Assembly: GCA_051861545.1 (NCBI GenBank)
Contig: JBIMKP010000013.1
Location: forward strand, 1 to 64,000
DNA from: CAISCU01 sp051861545
GTDB lineage: Bacteria; Bacteroidota; Bacteroidia; UKL13-3
Direction: 5' to 3'
DNA: 64,000 nucleotides
Made by a program: the position numbers and the translations under genes. Shown here in pieces: positions 1 to 9,167 of the stretch. Within the stretch, counting starts at the first letter, position 1. Every line of letters begins with the position of its first letter. Under the pieces are notes generated by a model. That model was not told the origin of the DNA. It was given only the letters and a program-made list of their open reading frames with translations, and made no database searches.

Positions 1-344
1 TCGGTGAGTTAATTGACCAAATGCTATACAAAGAAATTGCCTCCAACAAGTGAAGTCTTTAACTTTATGATTGCCCTTAAACTTATTTACACTTTGACGA
101 AAAGCAAAATGTGAAGCAAATTCAATAATCTGCGAAAAGACCATTTTTCCAGCGCTCATAATCAATGTTTTGCGCAAAGGAAACAAGAAATAAATTTTAA
201 TCGTTGCCGACCTTAAATCTGCCGTACCAATGGACTGTCAAGGGTTTCAGAGAACTCAAACTAAAAACAACGCAACGCTAGTGTTGTTACTTAATTGATT
301 TTATAACTTGTTTTAAATTGAATCTTCTATTTAATGTAACAAAA
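1..344. other. Intergenic or decayed sequence at the left edge
   Basis: I see no supported gene here. A 16-codon open stretch ends at a TGA at 51-53 on the plus strand and could be the tail of a gene outside the window, but that length is expected by chance. The rest has stops in all frames. It lies downstream of the decayed icd remnant and its terminator. Confidence 0.4.
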
Positions 345-374
345 AAATCCCGCCTAATTTCTTAAGCGGGATTT
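345..374 (-). terminator. Rho-independent terminator after the icd remnant
   Basis: The arms AAATCCCGC and GCGGGATTT form a perfect 9-bp stem with a 12-nt loop. On the minus strand the stem is followed by a run of T. It lies just downstream of the decayed icd 3' end, so it is probably the surviving terminator of that lost gene copy. Confidence 0.75.
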
Positions 375-396
375 GATATTAATATTGAAAAGTTAA

Positions 397-482
397 TTAT
401 GCCAATTTAGCTTTCAATACAACGTCAATTGCCTTTATGAAAATTTATTGTAAAAATATTGTTCACTATGCTTCACTTCCCA
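397..482 (-). pseudogene. Decayed 3' end of a second isocitrate dehydrogenase gene
   Basis: Read on the minus strand, this stretch aligns with the last 30 or so codons of the icd gene at 12.6-13.8 kb. One frame gives KHSEQYFYNKF, against KHGEHYLYTEEF in icd. After a frameshift the other gives IKAIDVVLKAKLA plus a TAA stop, against LDAIDAGLKAKLA plus stop. Small deletions and in-frame stops show that it is not functional. Homology fades upstream of about 482, and the rest of the copy is missing or unrecognisable. A hairpin terminator follows at 345-374, as expected for a former gene end. It could be a relic of a tandem or dispersed duplication, or of recombination around the interrupted repeat gene next door. 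The match is by eye but covers both protein and nucleotide levels. Confidence 0.7.
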
Positions 483-596
483 TACAAGGGGTTTTAACTA
501 CGTGTTGCACTTCTCACTTAAACATAAAGAACTCTATTGTTTCTTAAAAAGAGTTTACAAAATTTACTTTAGAGCCTTCATATTTCAATTCAAAAC

Positions 597-638
597 AAAA
601 GGCTGCCTCAAAATATTCTTTTGGGACAGCCTCTTTTC
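597..638 (-). terminator. Terminator of the giant repeat-protein gene
   Basis: GGCTG (601-605) pairs with CAGCC (627-631), and the stem extends through CCTCAAAA/TTTTGGGA with G-U pairs. It is flanked by A and T runs. It lies just past the stop codon of the minus-strand repeat gene. The hairpin closely resembles the one after icd at 12540-12579. Confidence 0.7.
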
Positions 639-653
639 TTTTATTGGTAGAAT

Positions 654-3600
654 TTAAGGTCTCATTATCACAATACCATTGATAGAATTTAAATCAATTA
701 ATGGATAATCAAGAAAATCTACTGAAGCATCTCCATTTAAATCCGTAGCCAAATATCCTAAATCACCATTGATTGAACCTATATCCAAAACTGGATAATC
801 AATAAAATCTATAGATCCATCTTGATTGATATCACCAGCATAAATTCCATATAGGCCTGAACCTAAATTTACCATATTAGAACCATAAGCTTTTAAAGCA
901 TTATCAGAAAAATTATAACTTGTGGTTGAAGTAATTAAAACTGTATCAGCAGTCCAAGTTTCTAAAGAATTTCTATTTTTAATTGCTATATAATAGGCAT
1001 TACCAGTATATATGGCTGGTAAATTAAAAATTGCTAAACCAGATGTATTAATTGTACTTGTTACAGCAAATACACTGTCAAAATTATATTTATCATGTAA
1101 AACAATTGTGAGTGTATCTGCAATTGTGTTTGAAGTAAGTCCATCTGCATTAAATGGAGCAGCAGTCATGCTTGATGAGCCTAAATACAATCCTTCAAGG
1201 AAGGCCGTTAAGGATAATTGAGTTTGGACATTATTAGCCGCACCATTAAATACCCAAGCCGCACCAATATTACTATCATCATTATGGCCTCCTACCATAG
1301 CTGTATTTCCATCGGCACTTAATGAAACAGAGTAGCCTTGATTACTCCATCCAATTGCACCTGTTCCCAACAATTTACTACCTTGCTGAGTCCATACACT
1401 ACCACTGCGGTTAAATACCCATGTTGCGCCAATACCACTATCATCATTCCATCCACCAACCATAGCTGTATTTCCATCGGCACTTAGGGATACTGAATTT
1501 CCTTGATTCCCAGATCCAATTGCTCCTGTACCTACTAATTTGTTGCCTTGTTGGCTACAAGTACTTCCACTTCGCATAAATACCCAAGTAGCACCAATTG
1601 CGCTATCACCGGGGCTTCCAACGATAGCTGTATTACCATCTGCACTAAGAGCTACTGAAGAACCTTGATTGGCATTAACTCCACTTACACCCGTACCTAC
1701 CAATTTGCTTCCTTGTTGACTCCAAATTCCACTACTTCTTGTAAAAAACCAAGCCGCACCAACTGAATTACCAATGCTGTCAATATTGTCTTTAGGTCCA
1801 CCTATAACAGCGGTATTTCCATCTGCTGAAATATCCACAGAATACCCTTGTGCAGCGGGTCCTGAGTTTCCGGTACCTACCAATTTAGAACCTTGTTGAC
1901 TCCAAACCCCATTGCTACGTGTGAACACCCATGTAGCACCATTGCCATTGCCATTACCATTAATACCCGTGTTAAAGTCGTTATAACCTCCAACTAAAAC
2001 AGTATTTCCATCTGCAGAAATACTAACAGAATGACCTTGATATGCTGCTCCAGAAGCACCTGTACCTACTAATTTGCTCCCTTGCTGACTCCAAGTAGTT
2101 CCACTTCTTGTGAAAATCCAAGCTGCACCTTCACCATTGTCATCTAATGGTCCTCCAACAACTACGGTATTTCCATCAGCAGAAATATCAACAGAAGTTC
2201 CTTGGTTAATGCCAGAAAATCCAGTATTTCCTCCAGTTCCAACTAATTTATTTCCTTGTTGACTCCAAACTCCGCCACTTCTTGTATAAATCCAAACAGC
2301 ACCTATTGTACCCACATTAAGTATTGTACTATCAAGATAAGCTCCAACAATAGCTGTATTCCCATCGGCACTTAATGAAACAGAAGAACCTTGAACACTC
2401 TGTCCACTAGCACCCGTTCCAACCAATTTGTTTCCTTGTTGAGCCATTGGAGGGACACTAGCTACATAAGTAAAATTAGTTCCGCTAGTAACATTACCTC
2501 CAGCATTGGCCAAATAAATACTACCCGTAATTGCGCCTGGCATTACCATAGCAACCAGTGTATCGGATTTAGCTGAAATTTTTATGGCAGAAACACCACC
2601 AATTCTTAGGGTGTCAATAGCACTTAGGTTTGTACCTACGATGCTTACCAATGTTCCAATTGAACCACTAGTTGGTGTGAAGGAGCTAATTGTGGGTAGA
2701 TTCAAAAGAGAAAGCCTTGTTACTGTTATTGTATAAGTTTTGGTTGAAGCATCTTGAGCAGTTACTAAAACATTGATGGTATTACTGCCAACATTTAAAA
2801 CCAAAGAACTTGATGCTACACTACTGCTAACAGATGCATAAGTGCCACCATTTACCCTTACCTGTACTCTTGCAGTTGTATCTGCAAGGGTTGGTGTCAC
2901 AGTAATGCTATTTGTAGCATTACTTACACTAGAGGTATAACTAGTTGTAGCACTTGCAAATATTGGACTTAATGTTCCTGTACTTAATGTCAATGCTGAT
3001 AAATCGGCATTGCTACTTGCTGCTCTTGTTACTGTTATTGTATATGTTTTAGTTGAGGCATCTTGTGCAGTTACTAAAACATTTATGGTATTACTGCCAA
3101 CATTTAAAACCAAAGAACTTGATGCTACACTACTGCTAACAGATGCATAAGTGCCACCATTTACCCTTACCTGTACTCTTGCAGTTGTATCTGCAAGGGT
3201 TGGTGTAACAGTAATGCTATTTGTAGCATTACTTACACTAGAGGTATAACTAGTTGTAGCACTTGCAAAATTTGGACTTAAGGTTCCTGTACTTAATGTT
3301 AATGCTGATAAATCTGCATTGCTACTTGCTGCTCTTGTTACTGTTATTGTATAGGTTTTAGTTGAGGCATCTTGAGCAGTTACTAATACATTGATGGTAT
3401 TGCTGCCAACATTTAAAGCCAAAGCACTTGATGCTGAACCACTGCTTACACTTGCATAAGTTCCACCATTTACTCTAACTTGTATTGTTGCATTGGCTTC
3501 AGACCTTGTTGGGGTTAAAGTTATGCTTGTTGTTGCATTGTTTACAGTGGCTGAATAATTGATTGTAGCACTTGCAAAACTTGGACTTAATGTTCCTGTA

Positions 3601-6107
3601 CTTAATAGCAAAGCGCTTAAATTAGCGTTTGTAGAAGGACTTATTACTACCATTGTAATCCCTGTACTTGTTGTATTAACAGTCGAAGCACAAGGATTAT
3701 TACTGGTTAATACACAAGTAATATTATCACCATTTGCTAAAGCGGCATCGGTGTAGGTTGCACTATTGCTGCCCACATTGTTATTATTTTTTTTCCATTG
3801 ATAAGCAGGTGTGCTACCCCCATTGGTAGGTGTAGCTGTAAAAGTTACGGAAGTACCCATTGTAATGCTATTACCAGGATTAGCAGCAATAGATAATGAA
3901 GGCGTTACCAATGCTGGGGAACTTGTCATTACTCTATTGCCTATGCCAGAATAAGCCACAGCCGCAAATAATCCATTGCCATAAGTAACAGAACTCCAAG
4001 AATTATCTGATGCTGAAGTTCGGCTTGTCCAAGTAATCCCATCTGGGCTGGTCATAACTCTATTGCCTATGCCATCACTTGACACAGCCACAAATCTACC
4101 ATTACCATAAGTAACAGAATTCCAACTATTATTTGCTGCCGAGCTGCGGCTTATCCAAGTAATCCCATCAGGGCTGGTCATTACCCTATTGCTTGTGCCA
4201 GTTCCTGCCACGGCCACAAATAAACCATTGCCATAGGTTACGGAAAACCACCATTTGTTATCATCTGCTGAGGTTCGGCTTGTCCAAGTAATCCCATCGG
4301 GGCTGGTCATTACCTTATTACTTGAGAGACCAAAACCCACGGCCACAAATAAACCATTGCCATAGGTTACGGAAAGCCAACCTTCATCTGATGCCGAGCT
4401 GCGGCTTGTCCAATTTACCCCATCGGGACTAGTCATTACTCTATTGCCAGTGCCTGAACTAGCCACAGCCACGAATATACCATTGCCGTATGTTACGGAA
4501 TTCCAATTATTATCTGCTGACGAGCTTCGGCTTGTCCAATTAATCCCATTGGGGCTGGTCATTACCCTGTTGCCTGTGCCACTATTAGACACAGCCACGA
4601 ATAAACCATTGCCGTAGGTTAAAGAAGTCCAAGGATTGTCGGCTGCTGAGGTTCGACTTGTCCAATTTATCCCATCAGGGCTCGTCATTACTCTATTGCC
4701 TGCGCCAGTAGTAGACACAGCCACAAATAAACCATTACCATAGATTACGGAAGACCAATTATTATCTGCTGCCGAAGTTCGGCTTGTCCAAGTAATGCCT
4801 ATTGGACAAAGGGAACTTACTTCCATCGTAATACTAGTGCTGGTGGCTGTTGCAGTTAAAGCACAAGGGTCGTTGCTGGTAAGTACACAAGTAATAATAT
4901 CATTGTTATTTAAAGAGGCATCGATATAGGTAGCACTATTGCTGCCTACATTGATATTATTTTTTTTCCACTGATAGGCAGGTGTGCTCCCCCCATTGGT
5001 AGGTGTAGCTGTAAATATTACTGAAGTACCTGTTGCTATGACATTACCAGGATTAGCAGCAATAGTTAGGGAAGGTGTTATCGAACTAGTCATTACTCTA
5101 TTGCTCGTGCCAGATTGTGAGACAGCTACAAATACACCATTACCGTAGGTTACGGAAAACCAATTATTATCTGCTGCCGAGCTTCGGCTTGTCCAAGTAA
5201 TCCCATCGGGGCTCGTCATTACCCTATTGCCTGTGCCTGAGGTAGCAACAGCCACAAATACACCATTGCCATAGGTTATGGAAAACCAGTTATTATCTGC
5301 TGCCGAGCTTCGGCTTGTCCAAGTAATCCCATCAGGGCTAGTCATTACTCTATTGCCTGTGCCACTAAGAGCAACAGCCACAAATAAACCATTACCATAG
5401 GTTACAGAATACCAAGAATTATCTGCTGCTGAGCTTCGGCTTGTCCAAGTAATTCCATCAGGGCTGGTCATTACTCTATTGCTTGTGCCACTAGAAGCTA
5501 CAGCCACAAATAAACCATTGCCGTAAATTACGGAACGCCATTGATTATCTGCTGCCGAGATTCGGCTGGTCCAATTAATCCCATCGGGGCTAGTCATTAT
5601 TCGATTCCCTGTGCCAGAAGCTGCCACAGCCACAAATAAACCATTACCGTAGGTTACGGAAAGCCATCCATTATCTGCTGCTGAAGTTCGGCTTGTCCAT
5701 GTAATCCCATCTGGGCTAGTCATTACTCTATTGCCTGAACCAGAAGCGGCAACAGCTACAAATACTCCATTGCCGTAGGTTACTGATTGCCATTGATTAT
5801 TTGCCGCCGAAACTCGGCTTGTCCAAGTAATCCCATCAGGGCTAGTCATTACTCTATTGCCAGTGCCATCAGTTGACACAGCCACAAATAAACCATTGCC
5901 GTAGGTAACAGAATACCATTGATTATCTGCTGCGAAGGTTGATCGGCTTGTCCAAGTAATCCCATCAGGGCTAGTCATTACTCTATTGCCTGTGCCCGTT
6001 GATGAAACAGCCACAAATAAACCACTGCCGTAGGTTATAGAACCCCAATTATTATCTGCTGCAGGAGTTCGGCTTGTCCAAGTAATCCCATCGGGCATAA
6101 GCGTCAA
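654..6107 (-). pseudogene. Giant beta-propeller/dockerin-like surface protein, C-terminal part (IS-interrupted)
   Basis: This is the downstream part of a secreted repeat protein whose start is at 8615; the insertion sequence at 6096-7760 cuts it. Only codons from about 6095 downward are native; the first codons of the open frame (down to 6096) come from the element. In order the protein shows eight Asp-box-like units of about 42 residues (core SPDGITWTSR and YGNGLFVAV), an Ig-like domain, seven more such units, a second Ig-like domain, three cadherin-like beta-sandwich repeats of 103 residues, an IPT/TIG domain, seven FG-GAP-like units (core SVSLSADGNTAIVGG), and a C-terminal pair of calcium-loop motifs (DINQDGSIDFID and TDLNGDASVDFLD) that look like a dockerin. 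There is no T9SS tail. The likely role is cell-surface or extracellular binding. As it stands the fragment lacks a signal peptide and its natural start. Confidence 0.85.
2710..3636 (-). repeat. Three tandem 309-nt cadherin-like repeats
   Basis: Three copies with a period of exactly 309 nt (103 codons) begin near 2721, 3030 and 3339 at the shared segment TACTGTTATTGTATA. The first two are almost identical over most of their length, including silent sites, and the third is more diverged. This points to recent duplication or ongoing gene conversion inside the repeat protein. Confidence 0.85.
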
Positions 6108-6112
6108 CTTAA
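6087..6112 (+). repeat. Left target duplication plus left inverted repeat of the IS
   Basis: The 9-bp duplicate CCCATCGGG (6087-6095) is followed by the 17-bp inverted repeat CATAAGCGTCAACTTAA (6096-6112). The ends resemble those of the IS231 group of IS4 (CAT...CAACTTAA). Because the duplicate ends in GGG next to a C, the boundary could be drawn a few bases inside it. Confidence 0.85.
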
Positions 6113-6144
6113 GATATAATTCCTATTAAAACAGTAATATTCTG

Positions 6145-6354
6145 CTAAGTTTTGATTGTTTCTGTTTTTTTGGGTTGCCTTACTGTAGATTTTTTTATTC
6201 TTTGAAGGGTGAATGTGTTTTTATCTTCGATAATCCATTCCATTTCTTCTCCCTTTTCAATATTACATGCTTCTGCCACAGCTGCTGGGAAGTTTACATA
6301 AAATGATTTTGTTTTACCTCTCTCCACGCGTTGAATTTTGACCAGATATCCCAT
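6145..6354 (-). CDS. AbrB/MazE-like small DNA-binding protein carried by the IS
   Basis: This 69-aa protein lies inside the insertion sequence, divergent from the transposase, between the left inverted repeat and the transposase start. The first 50 residues fit a SpoVT/AbrB swapped-hairpin fold: a beta strand GYLVKIQRV, then SFYVNFPAAVAEACNI, then EKGEEMEWIIED and NTFTLQRI. The tail is Lys/Thr-rich. Family members are transition-state regulators or MazE-type antitoxins that bind DNA as dimers. There is no toxin gene next to it. A TAnnTTTG-type box (CAAAAGTA at 6370-6377) lies 16 bases upstream of its ATG, so it probably has its own promoter. A role in repressing or positioning the transposase is inferred from location only. 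Confidence 0.7.
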   Translation of the reverse strand: MGYLVKIQRVERGKTKSFYVNFPAAVAEACNIEKGEEMEWIIEDKNTFTLQRIKKSTVRQPKKTETIKT

Positions 6355-6369
6355 TTTGTTTTTTTTCTA

Positions 6370-6377
6370 CAAAAGTA
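6370..6377 (-). promoter_or_regulatory. Bacteroidota -7 box for the IS-borne AbrB-like gene
   Basis: On the minus strand this reads TACTTTTG and matches TAnnTTTG. The ATG of the 69-aa gene begins at 6354, leaving a short leader. I found no clear -33 TTG at the usual spacing. Confidence 0.5.
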
Positions 6378-6444
6378 AACAATTTAACAATTAATGTTAA
6401 TAGTATTTGTACTATTAATATTATCTTTCATTCTAATTTTGTTT

Positions 6445-7752
6445 ATGGAGAAAATAACAAAAATGTTTGCCTCTTTAGGTTTGGATTTGGTTTATTTTAA
6501 TGACGTCGCAACTCATACCAAGTTTAAATCTCGGTTCAGAGTATTGCATGGGATTGATTATGTTTTAGCTTTATTAATCAATATTTCAAATTCAGTTGTT
6601 AGTTATAATGTTTTAGCTAGCTCGTTTTTAAATAACCCCACTAAATCTATTTCTAAACAAGCTCTGCACAATGCAATGTCAAAAGCAGCTTTTGTAAAAT
6701 TTATTGAGCAAATTATTAGTGATTTATTGCATCAGAAGCTTGCTATTAGTAAAGGTAACTTAGGAAGTAGATTCAAAAGGGTTATTGTGCAAGACAGCAC
6801 AATTATAAAATTACCTAAAAGATTATTTGACAGTTTTTCTGGTGTAAAGAATGGTTTTGTTCAGGTGGCCAATGCTCGTTTACAGTTTGCACTAAATTTA
6901 TTAACGAATCAATTGATTCATTTCTCAATAGACACTTATTCTGTAAATGACATCGCAGCCAAACCTTTAAAAGTTGCAAAAGGAGATTTATTACTTCGTG
7001 ATAGGGGATACTTTAGCATTCAAGAAATCATAAGATTAATAGATGCTGAAGTTGATTTTATATACAGATATAAACATAAGATTATATACTACGATATTCA
7101 AACGGGCAAGCCTATTAATTTATTGGAAATTCTTAACAAAACACATGTAACAGATATATTGGTTAAAATATCAAGTCCCAATGGACCAATAGTAAGATTA
7201 ATTGGAGTACCTGTATGTGATAATGTTGCTAATCACAGACGAACTAATTTAAAAAGGAATTCTAATAGTACACCACAAAAAGACCTCCTGGCGCTATTAT
7301 CATGGTCCATATTCATTACAACTATCAAGGATTCAAATATAAATTATGAAGAGATTTTTAAACTTTATAAGTTAAGATGGCGAATAGAAATTTTGTTTAA
7401 AGCATTGAAAAGTCATCTGAAACTAGATAAAATTCATAATGTTTCAAAGGTTCAATTAGAGTTTATTGTATTAACAAAAATAATGATGATCATACTTATC
7501 TTACAGTTTATATATGAACCCCTATACAAGCCTATTAAACAAATGTATGGTAAACATTTAAGCATTTTAAAAACAACAAATTATTTGCTGAATAACAAAA
7601 CAGAACTTCTCGCTTTACTAAAGAAAACTAAAGAGAATTTAATAAACGATTCCATAATACTGAAAAATTTTGCAAAACTTTGTTCATATGAAAAACGCAA
7701 AAAAAGAACCAATTTTAATGAGGATTTCGAATTCCTTTTTTCATTAAGTTGA
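6445..7752 (+). CDS. IS4-family transposase (IS231-like)
   Basis: This DDE transposase of about 435 aa cuts and joins the element's ends. The first catalytic Asp lies in VIVQDSTIIKLP, the second in LLRDRGYF, and the Glu in the YREK signature YKLRWRIEILFKALK, where Y-2-R-3-E-6-K spacing is exact. These are the standard IS4 motifs. The open frame extends upstream to an ATG at 6394, but that adds only a hydrophobic stretch unlike a soluble transposase, so I prefer the ATG at 6445. The stop at 7750-7752 lies inside the right inverted repeat. No frameshift or internal stop is visible, so the gene looks active. The product is orientated opposite to the host gene. Confidence 0.92.
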   Translation: MEKITKMFASLGLDLVYFNDVATHTKFKSRFRVLHGIDYVLALLINISNSVVSYNVLASSFLNNPTKSISKQALHNAMSKAAFVKFIEQIISDLLHQKLAISKGNLGSRFKRVIVQDSTIIKLPKRLFDSFSGVKNGFVQVANARLQFALNLLTNQLIHFSIDTYSVNDIAAKPLKVAKGDLLLRDRGYFSIQEIIRLIDAEVDFIYRYKHKIIYYDIQTGKPINLLEILNKTHVTDILVKISSPNGPIVRLIGVPVCDNVANHRRTNLKRNSNSTPQKDLLALLSWSIFITTIKDSNINYEEIFKLYKLRWRIEILFKALKSHLKLDKIHNVSKVQLEFIVLTKIMMIILILQFIYEPLYKPIKQMYGKHLSILKTTNYLLNNKTELLALLKKTKENLINDSIILKNFAKLCSYEKRKKRTNFNEDFEFLFSLS

Positions 7753-8615
7753 CGCCTATGCCCATCGGGGCTGGTCATTACCCTATTGCCTGTGCCCGTT
7801 GATGACACAGTCACAAATAAACCACTGCCGTAGGTTATTGAACGCCAATTATTATCTGCTGCCGAGGCACGACTTGTCCAAGTAATCCCATCGGGGCTGG
7901 TCATTACCCTATTGCCTGTGCCAGTTTGCGACACAGCCACAAATATACCATTGCCATAAGTTACTGAAAACCATTGGTTATCAGCTGCAGAGCTACGGCT
8001 TGTCCAAGTAATCCCATCTGGGCTCGTCATTACTCGATTACCAGTGCCATCAGTAGACACAGCCACAAATAAACCATTGCCGAAGCTTACTGATTGCCAC
8101 ACATTATTTGCAGCCGCGCTTCGGCTTGTCCAATTAATCCCATCGGGGCTGGTCATTACTCTATTGCTATTGCCCGTGCCAGCTGCAGAAACAGCCACAA
8201 ATATTCCATTGCCGTAAGTTACGGAATACCATAGATTAGCCGCTGCCGAGAATCGGCTTGTCCAATTAATCCCATCGGGGCTGGTCATTACATCGCTACT
8301 TCCCACAGCCACAAATAAACCATTGCCGTAGGTTACAGAACTCCAAGAAATGTTGGCTGCTGAGGTTCGACTTGTCCAATTAATCCCATCAGTGCTCGTC
8401 ATTACTCTATTGCCTGCGCCAGTATTAGACACAGCCACAAATAAACCATTGCCATAGGTTACGGATTGCCATTGATTATTTGCTGCCGAGGTTTGGCTTA
8501 TCCATGTAGAGCCACCACCTGGACATTGTGCCTGTGCAAATTGTAAGAAAAAAAAGCCAGTTAGAAGGGCAAGAAAAAAGAGGCGAAGGGTGTTGTTTCG
8601 TAGAAGTTTTTTCAT
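7581..8615 (-). pseudogene. Giant beta-propeller/dockerin-like surface protein, N-terminal part (IS-interrupted)
   Basis: This is the start of the giant repeat gene. Residues 1-29 form a signal peptide (a basic start, hydrophobic FFLALLTGFFFLQ, then AQA) and are followed by six Asp-box-like units with the cores SPDGINWTSR and YGNGLFVAV. Native sequence ends at 7761 after residue 285; the last 59 codons, from HRRQLNEKR on, are read from the insertion sequence antisense to the transposase. A truncated, exported 344-aa product is possible but would lack most domains and the C-terminal dockerin-like module. With the downstream part the first block counts 14 units. The start ATG at 8613-8615 gives a normal signal peptide. 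No promoter box was recognised upstream. Confidence 0.85.
7744..7769 (+). repeat. Right inverted repeat plus right target duplication of the IS
   Basis: TTAAGTTGACGCCTATG (7744-7760) is the reverse complement of the left end with one mismatch. It is followed by the second CCCATCGGG (7761-7769), after which the repeat gene continues with GCTGGTCATTACC, the normal sequence of its repeat unit. Confidence 0.85.
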
Positions 8616-9167
8616 TGTAAAAAATGTTTTCTATAGGTAAATTTTATTTAATCAATTTGCTTGCTAGTATGAGTAGTAAAAGCATTTATAGGAATTGTTT
8701 GCCACCTTGCAAAACAAGTGGTAAATATTATTGGTGAATTTGCATTTAAAGTGAAGTAACTAGTACTCCTAACACATCCTCCTTCGGCACTTAAACCAAT
8801 GGTTCAAGTGTTTGGAATGGAACTGGCATTTTTCCCGCCAGTGCTTACTCTAAAAGGTGTGTTTAAATTGGTTCCATTCTTGTATTCATTTTTCATTTAT
8901 TTTTTATTGTATTTTAATCGGTGACTTTTGATTTTTTTAGAAAATAGTATCTCATTTACATGGTCAAAGATGACATGTTTGTTAAACTCATGAAATACCT
9001 CTTAATGTCTATTTTTCAATAAGTTAGTGTTTCAATTAAGTATGAATTTATTTCATTAATTGATTCAGTTAGAAATCAAATGATCGATTTAATTGATTTA
9101 TGAGTACTTTTAAGTTGGAATTAAATGGTTGAGAGAGATAATGTTTCAATTTTTTCACTGATTTATT
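8616..9167. other. 552-bp intergenic region with a nested inverted repeat
   Basis: No confident gene is present. GAATGGAAC (8815-8823) pairs with GTTCCATTC (8871-8879), and inside it ACTGGC (8822-8827) pairs with GCCAGT (8837-8842). This patch is richer in GC than its surroundings. A 30-codon ATG frame on the minus strand (8804-8896) covers it but has no family resemblance that I can see. The rest is AT-rich and featureless. Confidence 0.4.

Larger units (their letters stand above)
6096..7760 (+). mobile_element. IS4-family (IS231-like) insertion sequence, 1,665 bp
   Basis: The element is bounded by inverted repeats CATAAGCGTCAACTTAA (left) and CATAGGCGTCAACTTAA (right, reverse complement), which differ at one base. 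It is flanked by the direct repeat CCCATCGGG. It holds a transposase with the IS4 YREK signature on the plus strand and a divergent AbrB-like gene on the minus strand. It sits in the minus-strand repeat gene. Each fragment contains the duplicate as CCC GAT GGG (Pro-Asp-Gly) in the same frame, so exact loss of the element with one duplicate would rejoin SPDG to ITWTSR. The intact ends, intact transposase and clean duplication suggest a recent insertion. Confidence 0.9.

Noticed and set aside
3..53. 16-codon open stretch ending at TGA at the left edge, possible gene tail
   Set aside because: A run of this length is expected by chance and has no recognisable motif.
6394..6444. Upstream extension of the transposase from ATG 6394
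   Set aside because: It would add a purely hydrophobic leader unlike any IS4 transposase; ATG 6445 is more plausible.
5090..8520. Repeat units in the giant gene mistaken for a CRISPR array
   Set aside because: The repeats are coding, 126 nt long, without unique spacers, and keep frame.
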